A stretch of 64,000 nucleotides of DNA, taken from positions 14,063,708 to 14,127,707 of the forward strand of contig CM075761.1 of the NCBI GenBank assembly GCA_037974335.1. The letters are read 5' to 3'. A program made the translations under genes and the position numbers. Within the stretch, counting starts at the first letter, position 1. The number at the start of each line of letters is the position of its first letter. This document shows, piece after piece, positions 24,187 through 33,746 of this stretch. The notes beneath the pieces are model-generated. The model saw nothing but the letters and a program-made list of their open reading frames with translations. It ran no database searches and had not been told where the DNA came from. The DNA is from Prionace glauca. Taxonomy: Eukaryota; Chordata; Chondrichthyes; Carcharhiniformes; Carcharhinidae.

Positions 24187-24714
24187 TCATAGAACATTAC
24201 AGCACAAACAGGCCCTTCGGCCTTCGAGTTGCGCCGATCACATCAACCCCACCAATCTATAAACCTATCTATAACCCCCAATCCCATTAAACCCCATATA
24301 CTCATCCAGAAGTCTTTTAAAAGACCCCAGCGAGTTCGCCTCCACCACCGATGACGGCAGCCGATTCCATTCACTCACCACCCTCTGAGTGAAAAACTTA
24401 CCCCTAACATTACCTCTGTACTTCCCTCCCCGCACCTTAAATCTGTGTCCTCTCGTAGCGACCATTTCAACCCGGGGAAATAGCCTCTGAGAGTCCACCC
24501 TATCTATTCCTCTCAACATTTTATAAACTTCTATCAGGTCGCCTCTCAACCTTCGCCTCTCTAGGGAAAAGAGTCCCAGCTCCCTCAACCTATCTTCATA
24601 AGGCATGCCTCCCAGTCCAGGCAACATCCTTGTAAATCTCCTCTGCATCCTTTCACCCAACGTCTTTCCTATAGTGAGGCGACCAGAACTAGGTTCTGGT
24701 CGCCTCACTATAGG
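24187..24714 (-). mobile_element. CR1-C LINE with inverted 5' terminus
   Basis: Reverse CR1-C 3' part (minus strand: [49 protein letters not shown]). Its 5' end is followed by a 22-bp inverted copy of itself, giving a perfect palindrome at 24668-24714. Confidence 0.9.
24668..24714. repeat. Perfect palindrome, 22-bp arms, 3-bp loop
   Basis: CCTATAGTGAGGCGACCAGA plus AC, then TAG, then the exact reverse complement. Both arms are CR1-C sequence from the conserved VQFWSPHYRK region. Confidence 0.95.
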
Positions 24715-24883
24715 ACCAGAGCTAGGTTCTTGGCCTCCGCTCCCCCTTTCAGATGGGACGGTCTCAGACTTTCCCCGCTTTTGCTGGGAAGGTTGTTCAT
24801 TTTCCTCTTTTCTCTTTTCTAATTTAGGTTCTTTGCAAAAATTCCGTTTTGAGTCGGGATCCTGCCGAGACTACGCCAGAATC
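24715..24883 (-). other. Retroviral leader with primer-binding site (fossil)
   Basis: This untranslated leader lies between LTR and gag on the minus strand. A primer-binding site at 24861-24878 begins TGGCGTAGTC and continues GGCAGG, close to the 3' end of tRNA-Ser. It lies a few bases inside the LTR edge, as expected. Confidence 0.6.
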
Positions 24884-25031
24884 TGTCGAAGAAAAATCCT
24901 TAACTCAGAATAACTCAGGCAGAGACGTTCAGAGTCAAGCTTCGGGAAAATGTATTTTGCGTGATATCACGGAGAGTCCACGTTAGTCTACACCGAGATC
25001 GATCTCTCCCTCTTCGAGCAAAGCCGCGCTA

Positions 25032-25039
25032 TATTTATA
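25032..25039 (-). promoter_or_regulatory. TATA box of the fossil LTR
   Basis: TATAAATA on the minus strand at the position expected for the U3/R border of the LTR. Confidence 0.55.
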
Positions 25040-25184
25040 CAGTAAAACAAACAAGTTTTCGTACTTACAACAATACACCCCACTATTCCCATTACCGCAG
25101 CTAACTCTTTAATCATTGTCTCGTAAATTAGTTATGTGTGTCCAGGACTTATCTGATGTGTCCTTGTTCTAACAGCATCTTATT

Positions 25185-25515
25185 AGAACATAGAACATTA
25201 CAGCGCAGAACAGGCCCTTCGGCCCACGATGTTGGGCCGACCAGTTACAAAACAATGACCCACTAGCCTAAACCAATCCCTTTTCATCCATAAACCTATC
25301 CACAGATCTTTTAAACGCCCCCAAACTAGGTGCATTTACAACTGCAGCTGGCAGGGCATTCCAATCCCTCACCACCCTCTGGGTAAAGAACCTACCCCTG
25401 ACATCTGTCCTATAACTACCCCCCCTTAATTTAAAATCGTGCCCCCTCGTGCTAGCTTTCTCCATCCTAGGAAAAAGGCTATCACTATCTACCCTGTCTA
25501 AACCTCTAATCATCT
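25185..25515 (-). mobile_element. CR1-A LINE, 3' part, inside the LTR
   Basis: Reverse 5'-truncated CR1-A: tail, GGCCCTTCGGCCCACGATG, then minus-strand [18 protein letters not shown] and KASTRGHDFKLRGG. It lies between two LTR segments. Confidence 0.9.
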
Positions 25516-25775
25516 CTACTTTTAGTGATACGATGGTTACGCTTGATACAATTGTAGGTCAGGCTTCATATCTCTTTTAAGGCCAGATGGCTGTTATCTG
25601 GGCTGGAGACCTTGGGTGTCTGCTAGTCTCAGAGGTTTTTTCTTTCTGCATGTTTCCGCGCATCCTAAACCCTCAGCGTTTAACCCCTTAGGATACAACA
25701 GCAAACTTATTTTTTTCCACAAACTGGATCCTATATCACTAACCACCCCCCCCCCCCACCACCCCATCCGATTTA

Positions 25776-25846
25776 AGAATATAGAACATAGAACATAGAA
25801 CACTACAACACAAACAGGCCCTTCGGCCCACTAGTTGCGCCAATCA
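25776..25846 (-). mobile_element. CR1-C LINE, 70-bp 3'-end fragment
   Basis: Reverse CR1-C terminus (TATAGAACATAGAACATAGA, ACACAAACAGGCCCTTCGGC) placed back to back with the sense CR1-C piece that follows. Confidence 0.8.
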
Positions 25847-27730
25847 CTAGTTGATTGCAGAGCCCTTGGCGACGATCTTTGCGTCGTCAATGGAGACGGG
25901 AGAGGTTCCGGAAGATTGGAGGATTGCGGATGTAGTCCCTATTTTCAAGAAAGGGAACAGAGATAGCCTGGGAAATTACCGCCCGGTGAGTCTGACCTCA
26001 GTGGTTGGTAAGCTGATGGAGAGGCTTCTGAGGGACAAGATTTACGACCATTTAGAACATTACAGCGCAGAATAGGCCCTTCGGCCCACGATGTTGCGCC
26101 GACCAGTTACAAAACAATGACCCACTAGCCTAAACCAATCCCTTTTCATCCATAAACCTATCCACAGATCTTTTAAACGCCCCCAAACTAGGTGCATTTA
26201 CAACTGCAGCTGGCAGGGCATTCCAGTCCCTCACCACCCTCTGGGTAAAGAACCTACCTCTGACATCTGTCCTATAACTACCCCCCCTTAATTTAAAATC
26301 GTGCCCCCTCGTGTTAGCTTTCTCCATCCTAGGAAAAAGGCTATCACTATCTACCCTGTCTAAACCTCTAATCATCTTATATGTTTCAATGAGATCCCCT
26401 CTTAGCCGCCTTCTTTCCAGCGAAATTTGGAGAGGTTTGACATGATCAGGAATAGTCAGCATGGATTTGTCAAGGGCAGGTCGTGCCTTACGAGCCTAGT
26501 TGAGTTCTTCGATAATGTGACTGAACACATTGACGAAGGAAGTGCCGTGGACGTAGTGTACATGGACTTCAGCAAGGCTTTTGATAAGGTCCCCCATGCA
26601 AGACTTCTTGAGAAGGTGAGAGGGCATGGGATCCAAGGGCCTTTGGCCTTGTGGATCCAGAACTGGCTTGCCTGCAGAAGGCAGAGAGTGGTTGTGGATG
26701 GGTCTTTTTCGGAATGGAGGTCAGTCACCAGTGGGGTGCCCCAGGGATCTGTTCTGGGACCCTTGTTGTTTGTCATTTTCATAAATGACCTGGATGAGGA
26801 AGTGGAGGGATGGGTTAGCAAGTTCGCTGATGACACGAAGGTCGGCGGTGTTGTGGATGGTCTGGAAGGATGTCAAAAGTTGCAGCAGGACATAGATAGG
26901 ATGCAGGAATGGGCGGAGAAGTGGCAGATGGACTTCAACGCGGATAAATGTGTAGTAGTCCATTTCGGCAGAACCAACGGGATGAACGAGTACACTATTA
27001 AGGGCAGGGGTCTTAGTAGCGTTGAAGAGCAGAAGGATCTCGGGGTCCGGGTCCACAGGACTCTTAAATCGGCCTCGCAGGTGGAGGAGGTGGTCAAGAA
27101 GGCGTATGGTGTACTGGCCTTCATTAATCGAGGGATTGAGTTTAGGAGTCGGGAGGTAATGCTGCAACTTTACAGGACCCTCGTCAGGCCTCATTTGGAG
27201 TACTGTGCGCAGTTCTGGTCGCCTCACTATAGGAAAGACGTAGAAGCTATTGAAAGGGTGCAGAGGAGATTTACAAGGATGTTGCCTGGACTGGGAGGCA
27301 TGCCTTATGAAGATAGGTTGAGGGAGCTGGGACTCTTTTCCCTGGAGAGGCGAAGGTTGAGAGGCGACCTGATAGAAGTTTATAAAATGTTGAGAGGAAT
27401 AGATAGGGTGAACTCTCAGAGGCTATTTCCCCGGGTTGAAATGGTCGCTACGAGAGGACACAGATTTAAGGTGCGGGGAGGGAAGTACAGAGGTGATGTT
27501 AGGGGTAAGTTTTTCACTCAGAGGGTAGTGAGTGATTGGAATCGGCTGCCGTCGTCGGTGGTGGAGGCGAACTCGCTGGGGTCTTTTAAAAGACTTCTGG
27601 ATGAGTATATGGGGTTTAATGGGATTGGGGGTTATAGATAGGTCTATAGATTGGTGGGGTTGATGCGATCGGCGCAACTCGAGGGCCGAAGGGCCTGTTT
27701 GTGCTGTAATGTTCTATGTTCTATGTTCTA
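25847..27730 (+). mobile_element. CR1-C LINE, RT, interrupted by CR1-A
   Basis: Sense CR1-C starting in the RT (IAEPLATIFASSMETGEVPE, NYRPVSLTSVVGKLMERLL), interrupted at about 26053-26426 by a reverse CR1-A. It then resumes as one open frame of about 400 codons ([50 protein letters not shown] near 26824, [16 protein letters not shown]) to GIGGYR-stop and a GTTCTATG tail. The second segment has no stop and is nearly identical to the copy at 33747, so both are recent. Confidence 0.92.
26053..26426 (-). mobile_element. CR1-A LINE, 3' part, inside CR1-C
   Basis: Reverse CR1-A 3' part (tail truncated to AGAACATTACAGCGCAG; minus-strand [28 protein letters not shown]). It splits a CR1-C RT, which dates it as younger than that copy. 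No clear target-site duplication is seen beyond ATTT. Confidence 0.9.
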
Positions 27731-27751
27731 TCACTTCTATACCTACTAAGC

Positions 27752-29017
27752 CATAGACCTATCTATAACCCCCAATCCCATTAGATCCCATATTCTCATC
27801 CAGAAGTCTTTTAAAAGACCCCAGCGAGTTCGCCTCCACCACCACCGACGGCAGCCGATTCCATTCACTCACCACCCTCTGAGTGAAAAACTTACCCCTG
27901 ACATCTCCTCTGTACTTGCTTCCCTGCACCTTAAATCTGTGTCTTCTCGTGGCGACCATTTCAGCCCTGGGAAATAGCCTCTGAGAATCCACCCTATCTT
28001 TTCCTCTCAACATCTTATAAACCTCTATCAGGTCGCCTCTCAACCTTCGTCTCTCCAGGGAGAAGAGTTCCAGCTCCCTCAACATAAGGAATGCCTCCCA
28101 ATCCAGGCAACATCCTTGTAAATCACCTCTGCACCCTTTCAATAGCTTCTACGTCTTTCCTGTAGTGAGGCGACCAGAACTGCGCACAGTACTCCAAGTG
28201 GGGTCTGACAAAACTCAATCCCTCGATTAATGAAGGCCAGTACACCATACGCTTTCTTGACCACATCCTCCACCTGCGAAGACGATTTAAGAGTCCTATG
28301 GACCCGGACCCCAAGGTCCCTCTAATCTTCAACACAGCTAAGACTCCTACCCTTGATATTGTATCCCTTCATCCCATTGGTCCTGCCAAAATGGACCACT
28401 ACACATTTATCCGCGTTGAAGTCCATCTGCCACTTCTCCGCCCAGTCTTGCATCCTATCTATGTCCCGCTGCAACTTCTGACATCCCTCCAGACCATCCA
28501 CAACACCACCAACTTTCGTGTCATCTGCGAATTTACTAACCCATCCCTCCACTTCCTCATCGAGGTCATTTACGAAAATGACAAACAGCAAGGGCCCTGG
28601 GGCACTCCACTGGTGACTGACCTCCATGCGGAAAAAGACCCATCCACAACCACTCTCTGCCTTCTGCAGGCAAGTCCACAAGGCCAAAGCCCCCTGGATC
28701 CCATGCCCTCTCACCTTCTCAAGAAGTCTTACATGGGGGACCTTATCAAACGCCCTGCTGAAGTCCATGTACACGACGTCCACGGCACTTCCTTCGTCAA
28801 TGTGTTCAGTCACATTATCGAAGAACTCAACTAGGCTCGTAAAGCACGACCTGCCCTTGACAAAACCATGTTGACTATTTCTGATCATACTAAACTTCTC
28901 CAAATTCTCTTAAGCCTTGTCCCTCAGAAGCCTCTCCATCAACTTACCAACCACTGAGGTCAGACTTACCGGTCGGTAATTTCCCAGCTATCCCTGTTCT
29001 CTTTCTTGAAAATAGGA
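27752..29017 (-). mobile_element. CR1-C LINE, RT portion lacking the tail
   Basis: Reverse CR1-C. The minus strand reads [52 protein letters not shown] and [15 protein letters not shown]. The extreme 3' end and tail repeats are missing and the frame is broken in several places. It is older than the 25847 and 33747 copies. Confidence 0.9.
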
Positions 29018-29019
29018 AC

Positions 29020-29370
29020 CATACAACATAGAACATTACAGCGCAGTACAGGCCCTTCGGCCCTCGATGTTGCGCCGACCAGTGGAACCAATCTAATGAT
29101 CCTCTAACCTAAAGTATTCCAATGTTATCCATATGTCTATCCACTGACCATGTGAACGCCCTTTAAGTTGGCGAGTCCACAACTGCTGCAAACAGAGCAT
29201 TCCACGCCCTTACTACCCTCTGAGTAAAGAACCTACCTCTGACATCTGTCCTATAATCACCACCCCTTAATTTAAAGCTATGCCCCCTCGTGTTAACCAT
29301 CACCATCCGAGGAAAAAGGATCTCACCCTATCTAAGCCTCTGATCATCTTGTATGCCTCAATTAGATTCT
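29020..29370 (-). mobile_element. CR1-H LINE (CR1-A relative), 3' part
   Basis: Reverse, diverged CR1 3' end. ACATAGAACATTACAGCGCA and ACCCTCTGAGTAAAGAACC match the CR1-A consensus loosely, with ATCCATATGTCTATCCACTG in place of the usual wording. It abuts the CR1-C. Confidence 0.8.
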
Positions 29371-29436
29371 GGATTCTGCATTAACCACCAGCCAGGCACA
29401 CAGAGCTTGTCACAGAATGGAAACACTGTTATCATG

Positions 29437-29992
29437 AATTAAGTAAGAAGTCTCACAACACCAGGCTAAAGTCCAACCCGTTTATTTGATAGTAATCTCA
29501 CAAACTTTCGGAAACGGTGTTCCTTCGTCAGGTGTGTGGAAGGTTGTGATCAGAGAAGGGCATATAAAGACACACACAGTTTACAGAATACTGATTACAA
29601 TGCCAGTTTTTGCAGCTAATCTGCTATTCAAGTACAAAGAACAAAGAACAACACAGCACGGGAAACAGGCCCTTCGGTCCAACGAGCCCTCGCCGCCATT
29701 TTAACATTATGAGTGCCCTCCTGTACCTTTCTCTACGCCTACTGGTGAAGATTGAGGGAAGACTAATTTAGGGATAATTTGTTACACCAATCAGGCCTAA
29801 GAGCACGTCTTTGGGGTGTCTTAAAGATGCAGACAATGTGAGTGGAAATAGCATTAGCATAGGTTAAAGAGGTGTGTATTGTTTCCAGACGGGACAGTAA
29901 CTGAGATTTTACAAGCCCAGACAAGTCATGGGGGTTAAAGATAGTGCGACATGTTTACCCCAGTCCAACGCCGGCATCTCTACATCATGAAC
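29437..29992 (+). repeat. Dispersed shark repeat split by SINE2
   Basis: The left half (29437-29631) starts AGAAGTCTCACAACACCAGG and contains TTTCGG…CTTCGTCAGG; the right half (29818-29992) ends CCAGTCCAACGCCGGCATCT. These ends are typical of a common elasmobranch interspersed repeat of uncertain class. A reverse SINE2 sits between the halves. Confidence 0.55.
29632..29817 (-). mobile_element. SINE2, 3' part
   Basis: Reverse SINE2: ACAAAGAACAAAGAACAAC tail, GGGAAACAGGCCCTTCGG, then the core side (TTAGGGATAATTTGTTACAC, AGCACGTCTTTGGGGTGTC). Confidence 0.75.
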
Positions 29993-30172
29993 TAAACCAT
30001 CTTCAGGGCGATGGGAAGGGGGAATTTATCCACTCACGTCGTCCCCAGCGGTTAGGTAGATAATTTTGGAACACAATGCCTAATCCCCTTAACCCAACAT
30101 AAGAAGTCTAAAAAGACTTTCGAAAATTTCACTTGATGTGCCATTCTCAATGTAATTTATTTTTGCAGTGTA

Positions 30173-30377
30173 TATAGAATCCTACAGTGCAGATAGAGAC
30201 CCTATGGCCCATCGAGTCTGCACCGAATACAATCCCACCCAGGCCCTACCCCCATATCTGTACATATTATACCCACTAATCCCTCTAACCTACGGAACCC
30301 TGGACACTAAGGGGCAATTTCTTAGCATTGCCAGTCAACCTAACCTGCATATCTTTGGACTGTGGGAGGAAACCGGA
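30173..30377 (-). mobile_element. SINE1, tail half
   Basis: Reverse SINE1 from its tail to the shared core (GGACTGTGGGAGGAAACCGG), where SINE2 sequence takes over. Confidence 0.82.
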
Positions 30378-30641
30378 GTACAAAGAACAAAGAACAAAAA
30401 CAGCCCGGGAAACAGGCCCTTCGGCCCAACGAGCCCGCGCCGCCATTTTAACATTACCAGTCTCCCCTCCACCCATGACCCTTATCTATGCTTATGGCAT
30501 TCCACATTGAGGGAAACTAACTTAGGGACAATTTATTACCTCCAATCAGCCTAATAGCACATCTTCGGGGTGTGGGAGAAAACCGGAGCACCCGGAGAAA
30601 ACCCACGTAGACACGAGGCGAATGTGCAAATTCCACACAGA
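30378..30641 (-). mobile_element. SINE2, tail to core
   Basis: Reverse SINE2 (ACAAAGAACAAAGAACAAAA tail, GCCCAACGAGCCCGCGCCGC, GGGACAATTTATTACC, then the core AAAACCGGAGCACCCGGAG). It is joined to the SINE1 piece precisely at the core both families share. Confidence 0.78.
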
Positions 30642-30756
30642 TGGAGTTATAGCAAAGATTTATAGTGTTGTGTGCCAGTATGCACCATGTAAATTCACAC
30701 AGGCTCATTTACAGCAAGTATAATTCTTCAAATTAAATTGAAAATCCCAGAACCTG

Positions 30757-31206
30757 ATCCTGGATGTTGCCTGGTATGGAGGGGAGATCCTATGAGGAGA
30801 GACTGAGAGATTTGGGGTTCTTTTCGCTGGAAAGAAGGCGGCTAAGAGGGGATCTCATTGAAACATATAAGATGATTAGAGGTTTAGACAGGGTAGATAG
30901 TGATAGCCTTTTTCCTAGGATGGAGAAAGCTAGCACGAGGGGGGACGACTTTAAATTAAGGGGGGGTAGTTATAGGACTGATGTCAGGGGTAGGTTCTTT
31001 ACCCAGAGGGTGGTGAGGGACTGGAATGCCCTGCCAGCTGCAGTTGTAAATGCACCTAGTTTGGGGGCGTTTAAGAGATCCGTGGATAGGTTTATGGACG
31101 AAAAGGGATTGGTTTAGGCTAGTGGGTCATTGTTTTGTAACTGGTCGGCGCAACATCGTGGGCCGAAGGGCCTGTTCTGCGCTGTAATGTTCTATGTTCT
31201 ATGTTC
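30757..31206 (+). mobile_element. CR1-A LINE, 3' part
   Basis: Sense 5'-truncated CR1-A. Open frame MLPGMEGRSYEERLRDLG to RFMDEKGLV-stop, then GGGCCGAAGGGCC and GTTCTATG repeats. Undamaged over its length, hence young. Confidence 0.92.
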
Positions 31207-31489
31207 CTCATGATAAAAAAACAATTCTATACTTACTACCATTTCCTCTGGATATACTCTATAATTCGTCTGTCCCTCATCATTGTTCCCGTTACCTGTT
31301 AAAAAGAGCAGCTACAACTGGCTGCAAATTGTCCAATTTCATACTGAACCGCCTGCAACTGAAAGTCATCAAGAAATTGATTGAGAGTCTTGCACAGTTA
31401 CGAAGTCTCCCGACAATCTCTATCTCTCTGCCAGTCCCTGCAGATCCTTTTCCCGGACACAAGGGCCATTCCCAGAAAATATCGCTGAA

Positions 31490-31833
31490 GGGCGGCACGG
31501 TAGCACAGTGGGTTAGCACTGCTGCTTCACAGCTCCAGGGACCTGGGTTCGATTCCCGGCTCGGGTCACTGTCTATGTGGAGTTTGCACATTCTCTTCGT
31601 GTCTGCGTGGGTTTCCTCCGGGTGCTCCGGTTTCCTCCCACAGTCCAAAGATGTGCGGGTTAAGTTGATTGGCCAAGCTAAGAAATTGCCCCTTAGTGTC
31701 CAGGGATGCGCAGGTTAGAGGGATTCATGGGTATAATATACCCACTAATTGGGGATATTGGGGTAGGGTCTGGGTGGGATTGTGTTCGTTGCAGACTCAA
31801 TGGGCCGAAGGGCCTATAGTGTTCTATGGTTCA
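31490..31833 (+). mobile_element. SINE1, full length
   Basis: Sense copy with head GGCGGCACGGTAGCACAGTG, A box at 31501-31511, B box GGTTCGATTCC at 31546-31556, V-SINE-like core and CR1-like tail (AATGGGCCGAAGGGCC). It is the clearest reference copy for the family in this window. It would be transcribed by RNA polymerase III and mobilised by a LINE in trans. Confidence 0.9.
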
Positions 31834-31884
31834 TTGCGGATGGGTCATACAAAGGCTCCTCTTGAATGTTGCTTCACGTGGTTA

Positions 31885-32262
31885 GTGTGCGCTTAAACTG
31901 GACCATCTGACGGGAAACGTGACAGCTCAGTGACTATCACTGTTTGCTGTGCAGATACAGGGACCCAGGTCGTATCCCCGGCTTGGGTCAGTTTCTGTGG
32001 GAGGTTACACATTCTCTCTTGTGCTTGCGTGGGTTTTCCCCGGGTGCTCCGGTTTCCTCCCACACCCCAAAAACGTGCTTTTAGGCTGATTGGTGTTAAC
32101 AAATTGTCCCTAAATTAGACCTCCCCAAATCTGGCGTGGAGAAAAGTCATAGGTCGAAAAAGGCAGATGAGGCATTCATTAGATGTTAAAATGGCGGCGC
32201 AGGCTTGTTGGGTCGAAAGGGCCTGTTTCGTGTGCTGTGTTGTTCTTTGTTCTTGTTTTTAG
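31885..32262 (+). mobile_element. SINE2, near full length
   Basis: Sense copy: head with GACAGCTCAGTGACTATCAC, B-box-like region, core GGTTTCCTCCCACACCCC, a CTAAATTAGACC segment, GGCGGCGCAGGCTTG and a TTGTTCTTTGTTCTTG tail. It differs from SINE1 in head and tail but shares the core. Confidence 0.8.
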
Positions 32263-32370
32263 TTGCTCCTGGAGGGCACCTGAGAACGAACCACATTGCT
32301 GTGACCCTGGAGTCGACACGGAGGCCAGGCCCGATAAGGAGGGAAGTTTCCTTACCTAACGGATGTGAGT
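32263..32370 (+). repeat. Dispersed repeat fragment (…ACCACATTGCTGTG…)
   Basis: The phrases GAACGAACCACATTGCTGTG and GGCCAGGCCCGATAAGGAGG, followed by TTTCCTTACCTAA, resemble a common shark repeat also seen at 32625-32765. Confidence 0.45.
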
Positions 32371-32624
32371 GATCGAGACTCTTTATTTCCCCCCCGCAAA
32401 TCGATTCAGGGTCACTTGCAGATTCTTCATTCTAGATGTATTTCCTCTGACTGTTCAGGTTTCCTCCACAGTCGGAATGACCGGCGAGTTAGATACATTG
32501 ACCCCCCTCATTGCACAGAAACAGGCGCCAGAGTGTGGCGACTAGGTGATGTTCACACTAACATCGCCCCATCTTAATGTAAGTTTAATTGTGACACTAG
32601 GAAATAAAATTTAACTTTAAAAAT

Positions 32625-32765
32625 GTTATTGCCCATACCTAGTTGCCCGAGGGCAGTTGAGAGTTAACAATGTTGCTGCATCTCTGGAGTCACATGTCGG
32701 GCCAACCAGATAAGGAGGGCAAATATCTTCCCTCAAGGGTATTAATGAACCTTCACTGAACATTT
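32625..32765 (+). repeat. Dispersed repeat fragment, second copy
   Basis: Contains TTATTGCCCATACCTAGTTG, GGAGTCACATGTCGGGCCAA and CCAGATAAGGAGGGCAAATA, the same family as 32263-32370. Confidence 0.5.
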
Positions 32766-33234
32766 ATGTGAGGAAAAATAAGCAAATATCGCCTAAACAG
32801 GATAATTCCCTCCATCTGAACATGGGGTCTCAGTTTTTACTGTCTGAACAATTATTCCAGCTGATAATTCTTATTCTCTTTTACTCACCATAAACCTGCA
32901 ACAGCAAGAAAATGACTCTTGCAGATAATCATTCTTTGGATATCTTTACGCGCTGTTTCAACTTGTTTTGTGACCAGTTTGTTTCTGAAGGGTTAATGGC
33001 CGCAGGTTGAGCTCAAACCCAGAGAGTTTTGCCCCTTTCAGATACAGTGGAAATTATGACGGGCTGTGCAATGGAAAGTACGACACAGGTTTGATGCGGT
33101 GTGCTGGTGAATTCCACATTCACGTGACACAGTGCGGTCATCACTGTGCGTCACAGCGATGAACAAGCAGCATGTCTTCAGGAAGTGTTACAGTACAGTA
33201 ATTGTGTGGTGAAATGTTTTCTATTTCAGCTAAA

Positions 33235-33295
33235 TTTCAATTCATTCGCGGGATGTGAACTTCCTTGGCAAGGACAGAGTGCATTGTTCTTTCGA
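33235..33295 (+). repeat. Dispersed repeat fragment, 5' half
   Basis: TTCAATTCATTCGCGGGATG and TTCCTTGGCAAGGACAGAG look like the other half of the same dispersed repeat family. Short and diverged. Confidence 0.35.
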
Positions 33296-33304
33296 AAATG
33301 ATAA

Positions 33305-33735
33305 TGTCCAAAGATGTACAGGTTAGGTAGATTGGCCACGCTAAATTGTCCCTTGGTGTCCAAAGATGTGCAGGTTAGGGTGGATTGGCCGTGCTAAATT
33401 GTCCCTTAGTGCCCAAAGATGTGCAGGTTAGGGTGGATTGGCCGTGCTAAATTGTCCCTTAGTGCCCAAAGATGTGCAGGTTAGGGTGGATTGGCCATGC
33501 TAAATTGTCCCTTAGTGTCCAAAGATGTATAGGTTAGGGTGGATTGGCCATGCTAAATTGTCACTTGGTGTCCAAAGATGTACAGGTTAGGGTGGATTGG
33601 CCATGCTAAATTGCCCCTTAGTGTCGGAGGAACTAACCAGGGTAAATTCATGGGGTTATGGGAACAGGGCCTGGATGGAATTGTGATGGGTGCTGACTTG
33701 ATGGGCCGAAAGGCATCCTTCTGCACTTTGAGATT
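33305..33735 (+). mobile_element. SINE1 with internal 53-bp tandem array (6 units)
   Basis: Six head-to-tail units start at 33305, 33357, 33410, 33463, 33516 and 33569. Each begins TGTCCAAAGATGTACAGG or close variants and ends CTAAATTGTCCCTTAG. They are followed by an ordinary SINE1-like tail (TTGATGGGCCGAAAGGC). The unit is the core segment of SINE1. Confidence 0.9.
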
Positions 33736-33746
33736 TGATAATTCTA

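Larger units (their letters stand above)
8620..25775 (-). mobile_element. Broken endogenous retrovirus, gamma-like, heavily interrupted
   Basis: One proviral fossil lies on the minus strand and is read from right to left: LTR, primer-binding site, leader, gag, protease, reverse transcriptase, RNase H, integrase and a possible env piece. About 7 kb of retroviral sequence is spread over 17 kb because at least eight CR1 LINE copies and a SINE have inserted into it. Segment order is collinear throughout, so it is a single insertion. Pol wording (TRLPQGYTKSP, LLQYANDLL, an integrase C-terminal WIHA motif) and a DTGA protease point to the gamma/epsilon side of the retroviruses. The coding parts are clearly dead, with probably ten or more breaks besides the insertions. 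No second LTR was found on the left, so age cannot be read from LTR divergence. The number of nested insertions suggests it is fairly old. Confidence 0.8.
24884..25775 (-). mobile_element. LTR of the endogenous retrovirus, split by CR1-A (fossil)
   Basis: The sequence upstream of the primer-binding site has LTR features on the minus strand. There is a TATA box (TATAAATA, 25032-25039) about 150 bp before the LTR end, and a terminal CA at 24884-24885. The U3 part continues beyond a CR1-A insertion (25185-25515) up to about 25775. The outer edge is approximate because the right side is a C-run followed by another CR1. Confidence 0.6.

Noticed and set aside
31490-31833. tRNA genes, suggested by A- and B-box matches in the SINE heads.
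   Set aside because: The boxes sit in tRNA-derived SINE heads with a core and LINE-type tail; no cloverleaf with an intact acceptor stem was made out.
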